Positions 18,205-26,859 of a stretch of DNA of 64,000 nt are shown one piece after another. Numbering within the stretch: the stretch's first letter is position 1; every line of letters starts with the position of its first letter. The stretch is from Mycobacterium angelicum (lineage in GTDB: Bacteria > Actinomycetota > Actinomycetes > Mycobacteriales > Mycobacteriaceae). Made by a program: the position numbers and the translations under genes. The stretch covers positions 49,850 to 113,849 of the forward strand of contig NZ_MVHE01000014.1 of assembly GCF_002086155.1 (NCBI RefSeq), in the 5' to 3' direction. The notes under the pieces are model-generated. The model was not told where the DNA came from. It searched no databases and was given only the letters and a program-made list of their open reading frames with translations.

Positions 18205-19685
18205 TTGGACCTCGACACAGTGGTTCCGCGAGCGAGGGGGCCCAGCAGCAGCTCGGTGGCGACATTGGGAGGCTGGCCGGTGATCACCGCGAGCGCGTTG
18301 CGTTCCTGCTCGCTGCCGACGGGCCCGACATTGCCGCCGATGTTGCCGCCGACAGCCCCGCCGACACCCCCTCCGAACGACGACGGCGCAGCTGTCCCGG
18401 GCACCGGTGGTGACGGCGAAACCCAGGGCGGCAGCGGCGGATTGGGATCGGTCAGGTTGGGGCTGGGGTTGATCAGCGGTGGGCCGACGGCAACGAGGTT
18501 GCCGTCGGGCCCGACAACGGTCCCTGGCGGGGGAGCCAGATCCAGGGGCGGCTGGTAGTTCTGCGGCAACAGCACTTCGGGGAGATCAGGGCGCACCGGA
18601 ACCAGCGGCGCGGTGAAACAGCTGGGACCCTTGAGCTCGCCGTAGCGGGGGCAGTCCGCACGCGTGTAGGAGTAGCTGGGCGTGAACGAGAGGTTCACGC
18701 GCATGTTTCCGGTGCCGTTCTCGGGCACCCAGACCTCGTCCATGAACTTGGTGGCCAGGTTGTCCAGCTTGACGACGGCGGGCAGGAAGTTGTTCGACTT
18801 GAGCGCCAGGACACCCAGCACCGGGGTGAAGTCGGTGGTGATCTTGATGAGCTGGTCGATGTGGTTGTTCAGCGATTGCTGCGTGGTGCCGATCGTGTTG
18901 TCGGCGCCGGTGAGTAGCGCGGCCAACTGCTCGCGTGTCTGGGCGAAGGTCCGCATCGGTTCGACGGCCTGATGTAGCGCATCGACGAGATCCGGTGCCG
19001 TCGCCTGCAGCCCGCGGGTCGCGTCGATGAGCGCCGATACCGTTGAGGGGCCGGTGTCGGTCGCGACGATCGAATTGAGTTGATCCATAAGGCGATTCAG
19101 CTGCGCGGCATCGTTGAGCAGCACTACCCGGCGATGATCGGTGGCGGCCGCGAGCGCGGCCAGGATTCCCAGCGAATTGTCGTCTCGGCCGCGCCCGGCC
19201 GCGGCGAGCAGGTTGCGCAGCTTGGTGACGGTGGTTTGAAACAGAACCGTCGGCAGCTGCGTGTCTTCGGGGATGTGCGCGCCGGCATGGATGGCGCCCC
19301 CGGGGCCGTTGCCCACCAACTGAACTGACGACACGGCGAAGACATTGCTGGGTACCACCCGCGCGGTCACCGCGGACGGGATCGACTTCGCGTATTCGGG
19401 TTTGAGGTTGATCCGGACGTAGTTGGGTTTTCCGTTCGCCGCGGGAACGACGTCGTCGACCATGCCGACCAGCACGCCGCGGTACTTGACATCGGATTTC
19501 TGCGGAAGGCCGTCGCCGACGTTCACCAGATCGGCCACTACGCGCACGTAGTCGTTGAACCGGCCGGTGGACTTGGCCAGCAGCGTGACGGCAAGCAGCA
19601 CGGAAACGATCACAACCGCGACCCCGCAGACCAGTAGCTGGCGGTCCGACGGGCCACGTCCGTCCAGCTCAAAGGAATTGGGCAT
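18201..19685 (-). CDS. mceA: MCE-family protein MceA
   Basis: 494 residues beginning MPNSFELDGRG at 19685, five bases after the yrbEB stop; a longer frame runs back into yrbEB and is rejected. A transmembrane helix (LLVCGVAVVIVSVLLAVTLLA) is followed by the MCE domain (VRVVADLVNVGDGLPQKSDVKYRG, VLVGMVDDV) and the helical needle region. The C-terminus from about residue 385 is Pro-rich, then Gly-rich (FGGGVGGAVGGNIGGNVG), unusually long for the family. This first Mce subunit follows the two permease genes, the standard order in mycobacteria. Confidence 0.93.
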   Translation of the reverse strand: MPNSFELDGRGPSDRQLLVCGVAVVIVSVLLAVTLLAKSTGRFNDYVRVVADLVNVGDGLPQKSDVKYRGVLVGMVDDVVPAANGKPNYVRINLKPEYAKSIPSAVTARVVPSNVFAVSSVQLVGNGPGGAIHAGAHIPEDTQLPTVLFQTTVTKLRNLLAAAGRGRDDNSLGILAALAAATDHRRVVLLNDAAQLNRLMDQLNSIVATDTGPSTVSALIDATRGLQATAPDLVDALHQAVEPMRTFAQTREQLAALLTGADNTIGTTQQSLNNHIDQLIKITTDFTPVLGVLALKSNNFLPAVVKLDNLATKFMDEVWVPENGTGNMRVNLSFTPSYSYTRADCPRYGELKGPSCFTAPLVPVRPDLPEVLLPQNYQPPLDLAPPPGTVVGPDGNLVAVGPPLINPSPNLTDPNPPLPPWVSPSPPVPGTAAPSSFGGGVGGAVGGNIGGNVGPVGSEQERNALAVITGQPPNVATELLLGPLARGTTVSRSK

Positions 19686-19690
19686 CGGCG

Positions 19691-20554
19691 CTAACCACCG
19701 AACCTGGCGCCGGAGTCGGCGCCCCACAGCGCCATGGTGAGCAGCATGTTGACGATGATCACGACGGTGATGCTGGCCCGCATGCCATGTCCGGCGGCCA
19801 CCCCGACACCCTCGGGTCCGCCGCTGGCATAGAAGCCGTAGTAGCACTGGATGGTGGACGCGATCCACACGAAGATGACGGTCTTGAGCAACGAGAAGGC
19901 AATGTCCTTGCCGGCCAGCATCAACGAAAAGTAATGCAAATAGGACCCATTGGAGCCGCCGCTGCTGACGGTGACTACCAGTTGGGTGGTCAAGTAGCCG
20001 ATCGCCAGGCATGCCGCATACAGCGGGATCATCGCGATCACCGACGCCATCAGCCGGGTGGTCACCAAGAACGGAATCGGGCGAATGGCAATGGATTCCA
20101 TGGCGTCGATCTCTTCGGCGATTCGCATCGACCCCAGCTGCGCGGTGAACCGGCAGCCACCCTGCATAGCAAACGCGAGCGAGGCCATCAACGGTGCCAG
20201 CTCGCGGGTATTGACCAGCGACGAGATGAAGCCGGTGGCGGGACCAAGGCCGAGCAGCTCAAGGAAGTTGTAGCCCTCGATGCCGACCAGTGCGCCGACC
20301 GTCATACCGAGCACGACCGCAACCCCGGCGGTGCCGCCGCCCACCACGATCGAGCCGTTGCCCCAGGTGATGTTCGACAGCAGGCGCAGGAACTCGCCGC
20401 GGTAGTGGCGCATTGCGATCGGCACGCCGGCGAGGGCGCGGAGAAAGAACACCAGCATGTGGCCGACCCGCAGGATCGGCCTGGTAATCCGGCGGTAGAC
20501 CTGGGTCAGCAGGTCCGTGATCGGCGCTAGCGGTCGGTACGAGGAGACGGCCAC
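19691..20554 (-). CDS. yrbEB: YrbE/MlaE-type permease, second subunit
   Basis: 287 residues, GTG start one base after the yrbEA stop. Five to six hydrophobic segments and the MlaE-family signature (SLAFAMQGGCRFTAQLGSMRIAEEIDAMESI, in which the E-E-I-D-A-M segment contacts the ATPase) identify it as an integral membrane permease of the Mce ABC-type importer. The ATPase (MceG/Mkl) is usually encoded elsewhere in mycobacterial genomes and is not in this window. Confidence 0.94.
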   Translation of the reverse strand: MAVSSYRPLAPITDLLTQVYRRITRPILRVGHMLVFFLRALAGVPIAMRHYRGEFLRLLSNITWGNGSIVVGGGTAGVAVVLGMTVGALVGIEGYNFLELLGLGPATGFISSLVNTRELAPLMASLAFAMQGGCRFTAQLGSMRIAEEIDAMESIAIRPIPFLVTTRLMASVIAMIPLYAACLAIGYLTTQLVVTVSSGGSNGSYLHYFSLMLAGKDIAFSLLKTVIFVWIASTIQCYYGFYASGGPEGVGVAAGHGMRASITVVIIVNMLLTMALWGADSGARFGG

Positions 20555-20555
20555 G

Positions 20556-21365
20556 TCACAGCCCCGTCCGCGGCGCCAACATGATGTGCAGCTGGCTGAT
20601 CGCGACGTTGACGATCATCAGCACCAGGATCGATTCGACGACGGCCGCGTTCACCGAATTCGCGACACCCGTCGGGCCGCCCTTGGTGGACAGGCCCTTC
20701 TGCGCCGACACGACGGCGACGATGGCGCCGAAGATCATCGCCTTGAGCAGCGCCAGAATCATGTCGTCGGTCGTCGCGAACGACGCGAACGTGGCCACGA
20801 AGCTGCCCGGCGCACCATCCTGGAAATACACGTTGAGCAGGTAGCTGGCGAAAAACCCGACGAAGCACACGACCCCGGTGAGCGCGACGCCGATCATGAT
20901 CGCCGCCGCGAAGCGCGGCACGACCAGTCGGCGGATCACCGATACGCCCATTACCTCCATGGCATCGGTTTCCTCGCGCATCGTTCGCGAGCCGAGGTCG
21001 GCGGTGATGGCGGATCCGACGGCCGAGGCCATCAGGATGGCGGCCACCAGCGAGGCGCCCTGGCGGATGACCGCGAGTCCGCTGGCCGCGCCGGCGAGTG
21101 AGACGGCGCCGACCTGGCCGGCCAGCAACGCGAACTGAATCGACAGGGTGACGCTGATGGGCAGGGAGACCAGGATCGTCGGCACCACAGCCGTGCCGGC
21201 CATGAACGCGCCCTGCCGGACGAACTCCTGCCATTGGAAGCGGCCGGTGACGAGATCGAAAAAGAAGTATTGAACAGTGCGTACGGCGAGGACGAACTGT
21301 TCGCCGACCGTGGTGAGGGAGGCGACTGGGTGGCGTTTGACGTACCCGACAGCCCAGTCGCCCAT
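20556..21365 (-). CDS. yrbEA: YrbE/MlaE-type permease, first subunit; first gene of the mce operon
   Basis: About 269 residues from the ATG at 21365 (MGDWAVGYVKRHP); a TTG at 21401 would add 12 residues and cannot be excluded. The MlaE signature is present (GSAITADLGSRTMREETDAMEVMGV), with five to six hydrophobic helices. It heads ten genes that run without real gaps to 11155. No regulator gene is adjacent; the operon promoter must lie in the roughly 240-bp gap shared with the divergent secreted-protein gene, where I see no clear -35/-10 pair. The operon cannot be assigned to a numbered mce family from sequence inspection. Confidence 0.92.
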   Translation of the reverse strand: MGDWAVGYVKRHPVASLTTVGEQFVLAVRTVQYFFFDLVTGRFQWQEFVRQGAFMAGTAVVPTILVSLPISVTLSIQFALLAGQVGAVSLAGAASGLAVIRQGASLVAAILMASAVGSAITADLGSRTMREETDAMEVMGVSVIRRLVVPRFAAAIMIGVALTGVVCFVGFFASYLLNVYFQDGAPGSFVATFASFATTDDMILALLKAMIFGAIVAVVSAQKGLSTKGGPTGVANSVNAAVVESILVLMIVNVAISQLHIMLAPRTGL

Positions 21366-21616
21366 GGCGTCGACGCCGTCGTCGGTCCGTTCACCTTGCA
21401 ATGCGGGCGCTCTCCCACAACTAATGTGCTGAACCCGCAGCTCATCCGGGTTTGCGGTAACACGCTAGCGCAGATGACAAGGGTTTGGAGCCGAGATGGT
21501 TCGACGAGGCCCTTGGTCCGCTGCGCATGGGGTGTCCTGGGGTACAAGACGCACTTGTATCCCTGCAAGAACGCGGCTGCTACTGGGGCGTCGTCGCACG
21601 ACGAATGATCAATGCC

Positions 21617-22084
21617 ATGAACACTTCAGCCAACACCAAATTCCAGATCCGCGGCATGGCCGGTGCGCTGCTGGCCACGGCGATCATCGCGAGCGCCGTC
21701 GGTCTCGCGGCGCCGGGGCACGCCGACGGCGGCCAGCCAGCCGGCACGGCAACGCAGCTGCAATCGCTGATACCCACACCGGCGAACACCCAGCACACCG
21801 ACGGCCCGGCCGCCATTGCCAACAACGGCATCCGGATGCACTTCATGGTCAACGGATCGGCAATGGGTGTTCTGGACGCGTACAAGGCCGAGCTTGAGGG
21901 CAAGGGCTGGACGGTGACCGTCGCGAGTTCAGGCGGTTGGGGAGGAGCCGGCGGCGCCACCTTCACCGGGACCCACGCCGGCAGCTACGGCGTGTTCAGC
22001 GGCGGCGGCTCCGGTGGCGTCACCGACGTCAAGGCCTGCGCGTGGCCGTCGCAGCCCGCGAACCCCAACTGCGGTGGCGACTGA
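21617..22084 (+). CDS. Small secreted glycine-rich protein, unknown function
   Basis: 155 residues from the ATG at 21617 (MNTSANTKF); an in-frame ATG at 21605 would add four residues. A signal peptide is clear (MAGALLATAIIASAVGLAAPGHA, likely cleaved after GHA). The mature part begins Gln/Thr/Pro-rich, has a middle segment (GSAMGVLDAYKAELEGKGWTVTV) that looks like a small alpha/beta unit, then a Gly/Ser-rich stretch (SGGWGGAGGATFTGTHAGSYGVFSGGGSGG). It ends with two Cys (VKACAWPSQPANPNCGGD) that could form a disulfide. I do not recognise the family. It is divergent to the mce operon and ends 31 bp before a strong hairpin. Confidence 0.75.
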   Translation: MNTSANTKFQIRGMAGALLATAIIASAVGLAAPGHADGGQPAGTATQLQSLIPTPANTQHTDGPAAIANNGIRMHFMVNGSAMGVLDAYKAELEGKGWTVTVASSGGWGGAGGATFTGTHAGSYGVFSGGGSGGVTDVKACAWPSQPANPNCGGD

Positions 22085-22115
22085 TTCGTCGCCGCACGAT
22101 CGGCCGAAAGCCGAA

Positions 22116-22145
22116 AGGTCAGAGGGTAGAAATACCCTCTGACCT
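22116..22145. terminator. Bidirectional hairpin terminator
   Basis: A perfect 13-bp stem (AGGTCAGAGGGTA / TACCCTCTGACCT) closed by a GAAA tetraloop. It lies between the plus-strand secreted-protein gene (stop 22084) and the 3' end of the minus-strand tRNA-His, so it can terminate both. No U-tract follows, as is common for mycobacterial terminators. Confidence 0.75.
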
Positions 22146-22147
22146 CA

Positions 22148-22224
22148 TGGGGTGAGTGACGGGACTCGAACCCGCGACATTCAGGATCACAACCTGACGC
22201 TCTACCAACTGAACTACACCCACC
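22148..22224 (-). tRNA. tRNA-His (GTG)
   Basis: The reverse complement gives an acceptor stem GTGGGTG/CACTCAC with one G-T pair, the extra G at -1 opposite C73 that marks tRNA-His, anticodon GTG in the loop TTGTGAT, T-arm GGGTTCGAGTCCC, and an encoded CCA. It lies 48 bp downstream of orn on the same strand, the arrangement I recall from M. tuberculosis. Confidence 0.97.
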
Positions 22225-22272
22225 ATGACCACCGGCCGGCCCCGAGAGGCGCAACGAGCGGCGACGTCGATA

Positions 22273-22920
22273 TTAACCGCTTGGGCGCTCGTCGGCCGAA
22301 TCAATATCGTCCGGCGTGGTCTCCGCGCCGGAAATTTCGGCGACCACGGCCGCGATTTCGCTGGTAGACGGGCCGGGCGGCGGTACGAACGCGGTGCGCC
22401 GGTAGTACTGCAATTCCCGGATGGACTCATGAATGTCAGCCAGCGCCCGGTGCGCGAGCCCCTTGGGCGGCTGGCCGAAGTAGATCCGCGGGTACCAGCG
22501 CCGGCAGAGTTCCTTGATCGAGCTGACGTCGATCATCCGGTAGTGCAGGAACCCGTCGAGCTTGGGCATGTCGCGGGCGATGAAGGACCGGTCGGTGGCG
22601 ATCGAGTTTCCGGCCAGCGGCGCGGTCTTGGGTTGCTTGACGTGCTCGCCGATGTAGTCGAGCACCATCTGCTCAGCCGTCGCGAGGTCGACCGTGGACG
22701 CTCGCACCTCGTCGATCAGCCCTGATCGCGAATGCATGTCGGCGACGATCTCGATCATCGACGACAGCGCGGCTTCTTCGGCGTGGATCACCACGTCCAC
22801 CCCGTCGCCGAGGATGTTCAGATCGGCATCGGTGACCAGCACGGCGATCTCGATCAACTTGTCCGAGCCCAGATCGAGACCGGTCATCTCGCAGTCGATC
22901 CACACCAATTCGTCACGCAC
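22273..22920 (-). CDS. orn: Oligoribonuclease
   Basis: 215 residues. It degrades 2- to 5-nt RNAs and pGpG to mononucleotides. DEDDh exonuclease motifs are visible: [10 protein letters not shown] (Asp9, Glu11), the [13 protein letters not shown] segment, and HRALADI near the end. The GTG at 22920 is chosen because it gives the standard N-terminus and length; the longer upstream frame is spurious. On the minus strand TACGCT ends exactly seven bases before the GTG and there is no Shine-Dalgarno, so the mRNA is probably leaderless. It is divergent from the HerA-like gene with 87 bp between. Confidence 0.96.
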   Translation of the reverse strand: MRDELVWIDCEMTGLDLGSDKLIEIAVLVTDADLNILGDGVDVVIHAEEAALSSMIEIVADMHSRSGLIDEVRASTVDLATAEQMVLDYIGEHVKQPKTAPLAGNSIATDRSFIARDMPKLDGFLHYRMIDVSSIKELCRRWYPRIYFGQPPKGLAHRALADIHESIRELQYYRRTAFVPPPGPSTSEIAAVVAEISGAETTPDDIDSADERPSG

Positions 22921-22927
22921 AGCGCTC

Positions 22928-22933
22928 AGCGTA
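22928..22933 (-). promoter_or_regulatory. Candidate -10 of leaderless orn transcript
   Basis: TACGCT fits TANNNT and is followed by seven bases and then the orn GTG, the spacing at which transcription would begin at the start codon. No ribosome-binding site is visible. Confidence 0.4.
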
Positions 22934-23007
22934 AGCCCATGCGCGGCCCTGCCCGTGGATTCCCCTGACAAGTAGTGTGATGCTTTGCCGCACTGCGAGG
23001 GGAACTG

Positions 23008-24591
23008 ATGAGCACTGAATCGGCAGCGGGAGGGCAAGACGGTCCTGCCAAGCGGATTTCGGCCGGTTATGCCGTCGCCGGCCAAGCGCTGGAATTGGGC
23101 ACCGTCGTAGTCGATGGCCAAGCCGATCCGACAGCGCAGATACGTATCCCGCTGGCCACCGTCAACCGCCACGGGCTGGTCGCCGGGGCCACCGGGACCG
23201 GCAAGACCAAAACGCTGCAGCTGATCGCCGAGCAGCTCAGCGCTGCCGGGGTGGCCGTGCTGATGGCCGACGTGAAGGGCGATCTGTCCGGCCTGGCGCG
23301 GCCGGGGGAGGGCAACGACAAGACCGCCGCGCGCGCCAAGGACACCGGCGACACCTGGACACCCACCACCTTCCCGGTGGAGTTCTTGTCCCTGGGCACC
23401 GATGGCATCGGTGTTCCGGTACGCGCCACCGTGTCCAGCTTCGGCCCGGTTCTGCTATCAAAGGTGTTGGGGCTCAACGCCACTCAAGAGTCAACGCTGG
23501 GGCTGATCTTCCATTGGGCGAAGGAAAACAACCGCCCGCTGGTCACCCTGGACCAGTTGCGCAGCGCCATCAGTCATCTGACCAGTGAGGCGGGCAAGGC
23601 CGATCTGAAATCCCTGGGCGGGGTCTCATCGACGACGGCCGGCGTCATCCTGCGGTCGCTGGTAAACCTCGAAGCAGAAGGCGGCGACACGTTCTTCGGC
23701 GAGCCGAAGCTGGACCCACAGGATCTGCTGCGTGTAGACGACCAGGGCCACGGCGTCATCTCGCTGCTCGAATTCAGCGGGCAGTCGCTGCGTCCGGTCA
23801 TTTTCTCCACCTTCCTGATGTGGGTGCTGGCGGATCTGTTTCAAGTCCTGCCTGAGATCGGTGACGTGGACAAGCCCAAGCTGGTCTTCTTCTTCGACGA
23901 GGCGCACCTGTTGTTTACCGATGCCTCCAAGGCGTTCCTCGAGCGGGTCGAGCAGACGGTCAAGCTGATTCGTTCCAAGGGCGTCGGCGTTTTCTTCTGC
24001 ACCCAGCTGCCCACCGATCTGCCCAACGACGTGCTCTCCCAACTCGGAGCCAGGGTGCAGCACGCATTGCGCGCGTTCACTCCCGATGACCAGAAGGCGC
24101 TGAGCAAGACCGTGCGCACCTATCCGAAAACAGATGTCTACGACTTGGAGTCGGCGTTGACCTCGCTGGGAATCGGTGAGGCGATTGTCACCGTGCTGTC
24201 CGAGAAGGGCGCACCGACGCCGGTCGCCTGGACACGGATGCGAGTGCCCCGGTCGCTCATGGCCGCCATCGGTACCGACGCGGTTGCTGCCGCAGCCAAA
24301 TCAAGCCCGCTGCAGGCCAAATATGGCCAGACGATCCAGCAGGCCCCGGAACCTCAAGTGCCCCAACAGGTCCCGCCGCAGCAGGAAACCCCGCAGCCGC
24401 GCGGGCAATACGACCCGCTGCCGTGGCCCGACCAACTCGAGGTGCCGCCGATGCCTGCGCCCGCGGAGCCGCAAGGTCCCGCCATGTGGGAGCAGGTGCT
24501 GAAGAATCCGACGGTGAAAAGCGCCATCAACACCGGGGTGCGAGAGGCGATGCGCAACCTGTTCGGCAGCGGTCGGCGTCGCCGGAAGTGA
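23008..24591 (+). CDS. HerA-like (DUF853) ATPase
   Basis: 527 residues, homologue of M. tuberculosis Rv2510c. Walker A GATGTGKT (60-67) lies in the usual DUF853 setting ([19 protein letters not shown]). Walker B is [11 protein letters not shown] near residue 295, and a [18 protein letters not shown] segment resembles the sensor and arginine-finger region of HerA/FtsK-type translocases. The C-terminus (about 435-500) is Pro/Gln-rich and ends with a basic RRRRK tail. The family's role in mycobacteria is not established; DNA translocation is inferred from the HerA relationship only. GAGGGGA sits five bases before the ATG. Divergent from orn. Confidence 0.9.
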   Translation: MSTESAAGGQDGPAKRISAGYAVAGQALELGTVVVDGQADPTAQIRIPLATVNRHGLVAGATGTGKTKTLQLIAEQLSAAGVAVLMADVKGDLSGLARPGEGNDKTAARAKDTGDTWTPTTFPVEFLSLGTDGIGVPVRATVSSFGPVLLSKVLGLNATQESTLGLIFHWAKENNRPLVTLDQLRSAISHLTSEAGKADLKSLGGVSSTTAGVILRSLVNLEAEGGDTFFGEPKLDPQDLLRVDDQGHGVISLLEFSGQSLRPVIFSTFLMWVLADLFQVLPEIGDVDKPKLVFFFDEAHLLFTDASKAFLERVEQTVKLIRSKGVGVFFCTQLPTDLPNDVLSQLGARVQHALRAFTPDDQKALSKTVRTYPKTDVYDLESALTSLGIGEAIVTVLSEKGAPTPVAWTRMRVPRSLMAAIGTDAVAAAAKSSPLQAKYGQTIQQAPEPQVPQQVPPQQETPQPRGQYDPLPWPDQLEVPPMPAPAEPQGPAMWEQVLKNPTVKSAINTGVREAMRNLFGSGRRRRK

Positions 24592-24598
24592 TCCGGCC

Positions 24599-25405
24599 TC
24601 AACCGCCGCCGAGCTTCTTGTAGAAGGCGCCGACGATCGGCGCCACGACGGCACGGGGCCCGTAGCCGCTCGCCACCGACATCGCCTTGGACGTCAGACC
24701 CGGCACCACGCGCATCTTGTTGCGCTCCAAGGCATCCAGCGATATCTGCGCGGTGTGCTCGGTCGAAATCCACAGGAAGTCGGGTACCAGCTTCTCCACG
24801 AGCGACCGTTCGGCGTCGGCGGGCAGGTCGCTGCGCACCGGCCCCGGGGCCAACACCGTGACATGCACACCGCAGCGGCGCAGTTCGCCGCGCAACGATT
24901 CACTGAATGTGTTCGCGAACGCCTTGGTGGCTGCATACGTGGCGTTGTAGGGGATGGGCGAATTGCCGGCGGCTGAACCGGAAATCAAGATTCCGCCGGC
25001 CTTTCGTTCGACCATGCCGGGCAGCACTGCCAGCGTAAGGTCATGCACGCCAAGGACATTCAACTGCACCTGAGCTTTTTCGCCCGCCGGGTCCAGTGTC
25101 GCTATCGGGCCGAACGTCGCGGTTCCCGCGTTGGCGCACAGGATCGAGATGGGCCGCGCGGCCAATTCCTCGCACAGCTTTCCTCGTTCGGACGGGTCGG
25201 CGAGATCGGCGGGTCGCACATCGACGGTGACCCGATACTGGTCGGTCAGCCTGGCCGCCAAGTCGTTGAGCAGGTCTTCGCGGCGCGCGGTGACGATCAG
25301 GTTGTGCCCGCGCGCGGCAAGCTCGGTGGCCAGGGCTTCGCCGATGTTCTGCGAAGCACCGGTGACCACCGCACGCGCGTCAGGACTGGGAGCGGGAATG
25401 GGCAT
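24599..25405 (-). CDS. cmrA: Short-chain dehydrogenase, mycolate reductase type
   Basis: 268 residues, matching the length of M. tuberculosis Rv2509. Proteins of this group reduce the beta-keto group of the immediate mycolic acid precursor, completing mycolate synthesis. The Rossmann motif is TGASQNIG (residues about 15-22), followed by NAG (LCANAGTATFG), the catalytic Ser (ISGSAAGN) and YxxxK (YNATYAATK). The start MPIPAPSPDARA at 25405 is preferred over upstream ATGs at 25411 and 25423 because TACGAT lies seven bases before it (leaderless) and the N-terminus then fits the family. It is convergent with the HerA-like gene (7 bp gap). Confidence 0.88.
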   Translation of the reverse strand: MPIPAPSPDARAVVTGASQNIGEALATELAARGHNLIVTARREDLLNDLAARLTDQYRVTVDVRPADLADPSERGKLCEELAARPISILCANAGTATFGPIATLDPAGEKAQVQLNVLGVHDLTLAVLPGMVERKAGGILISGSAAGNSPIPYNATYAATKAFANTFSESLRGELRRCGVHVTVLAPGPVRSDLPADAERSLVEKLVPDFLWISTEHTAQISLDALERNKMRVVPGLTSKAMSVASGYGPRAVVAPIVGAFYKKLGGG

Positions 25406-25412
25406 GAGCATG

Positions 25413-25418
25413 ATCGTA
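25413..25418 (-). promoter_or_regulatory. Candidate -10 of leaderless cmrA transcript
   Basis: TACGAT on the minus strand, then seven bases, then the ATG at 25405. There is no Shine-Dalgarno. Its mirror for the divergent transporter gene lies at 25455-25460, so both transcripts would start within about 65 bp. Confidence 0.35.
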
Positions 25419-25454
25419 AACATGCACCGGAAGCGGGAACCCTGCCGATCCCGT

Positions 25455-25460
25455 TAGAGT
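25455..25460 (+). promoter_or_regulatory. Candidate -10 of leaderless transporter transcript
   Basis: TAGAGT matches TANNNT and is followed by seven bases (gccgggc) and the ATG at 25468. No ribosome-binding site precedes that ATG. Confidence 0.35.
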
Positions 25461-25467
25461 GCCGGGC

Positions 25468-26859
25468 ATGAATTACCCGGGGCCGGGTCCCGTCGAGCCT
25501 GCGAATCCGCAGACAAACCGCGAGAACGGGCCTGCAAAATCGCAGCCTCGGCGAAACCCGCGATCTCGCGTCGTGGCCTGGGCGCTGTGGGATTGCGGTT
25601 CCACCGGTCTGAACGCGATCGTGACGACGTTCGTGTTCTCGGTCTACCTGACCAATAGCGTGGGCGTGGGTACGCCGGGCGGCGCCACGCCGGAAAGCTG
25701 GCTGGGCCGGGCCGGCGCGTTTGCCGGGATCACCATCGCGGTGCTGGCGCCGGTTGTCGGAGTGTGGGTGGAGTCCCCGCATCGCCGGCGGGTGGCGCTG
25801 GGCGTCTTGACCGGGGTAACGGTCGCGCTGACCAGCGCAATGTTCCTCATCCACGACAGCCCCGGCTACCTGTGGGCAGGGCTGGCCTTACTGGCGCTGA
25901 CGGCAGCGTGCAGCGACCTGGCCAGCGTGCCTTACAACGCCATGCTGCGGCAGCTTTCGACGCCGGCCACGGCAGGGCGAATTTCCGGGTTCGGCTGGGC
26001 GGCGGGTTACGCCGGAAGCGTCTTGTTGCTGGTGTTGGTCTATCTGGGTTTCGTCTCGGGTCGAGGTGACGTGCGTGGGCTGCTGCAGCTGCCGGCTCAG
26101 GACGGCCTCAACGTGCGCGCGGCGATGCTCATGGCCGCGGCGTGGCTGGCGTTGTTGGCCCTGCCGCTGCTGCTGGTGGCCCACCGACTACCCGATTCCG
26201 GCGCGGTCGCCCACTCGACCACCACCGTGCGCGGCGCCTACCGGAAGCTGTGGACCGACATCACCGGCGAATGGCGCCGCGACCGCAACCTCGTCTACTT
26301 CTTGATCGCCAGTGCGATCTTCCGGGACGGGCTCGCGGCGATGTTCGCCTTCGGGGCGGTGCTCGGCGTCAACGTCTACGGACTCACCCAGGCCGACGTG
26401 CTGATGTTCGGTGTCGCCGGAAGCGTGGTAGCCGCGCTCGGTGCGACGGTGGGCGGATTCGTCGACCACCGAGTGGGATCCAAACCGGTCATCGTCGTGT
26501 CGCTGGCCGCGATCCTCGCGTCGGCGCTCACCTTGATGGCGCTGTCCGGGTCGTTCGCGTTCTGGGTGTGCGGGCTGCTGCTGTGTCTGTTCATCGGACC
26601 GTCGCAGTCATCGGCACGCGCCCTGTTGCTGCGCATGGCCCAGCACGGCAAGGAGGGGGTGGCGTTCGGCTTGTACACGATGACGGGCCGGGCGGTGGCG
26701 TTCCTGGCGCCCTGGCTGTTCTCCGTTTTCGTCGACGTGTTCGACGCGGTTCGCGCCGGCCTGGGCGGGATCTGCCTGGTGCTGTTCGTGGGCCTGGTGG
26801 CGATGCTGGCGGTGCGCGTGCCGCGGCACGGCGCCACGGTGGTGGCCGAAACGGCTTAG
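25468..26859 (+). CDS. MFS transporter of the Atg22/UMF1 type
   Basis: 463 residues with about 12 hydrophobic segments, homologue of M. tuberculosis Rv2508c. The first helix reads WALWDCGSTGLNAIVTTFVFSVYL, the hallmark opening (WALxDxG...FVFxVY) of the Atg22/UMF1 branch, whose characterised eukaryotic members export amino acids from the vacuole. The first 35 residues are a Pro/Asn-rich cytoplasmic extension. The substrate is unknown. A GTG at 25459 would add three residues, but the ATG at 25468 has the leaderless -10 spacing. The stop overlaps the stop of the convergent proline-rich gene. Confidence 0.85.
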   Translation: MNYPGPGPVEPANPQTNRENGPAKSQPRRNPRSRVVAWALWDCGSTGLNAIVTTFVFSVYLTNSVGVGTPGGATPESWLGRAGAFAGITIAVLAPVVGVWVESPHRRRVALGVLTGVTVALTSAMFLIHDSPGYLWAGLALLALTAACSDLASVPYNAMLRQLSTPATAGRISGFGWAAGYAGSVLLLVLVYLGFVSGRGDVRGLLQLPAQDGLNVRAAMLMAAAWLALLALPLLLVAHRLPDSGAVAHSTTTVRGAYRKLWTDITGEWRRDRNLVYFLIASAIFRDGLAAMFAFGAVLGVNVYGLTQADVLMFGVAGSVVAALGATVGGFVDHRVGSKPVIVVSLAAILASALTLMALSGSFAFWVCGLLLCLFIGPSQSSARALLLRMAQHGKEGVAFGLYTMTGRAVAFLAPWLFSVFVDVFDAVRAGLGGICLVLFVGLVAMLAVRVPRHGATVVAETA

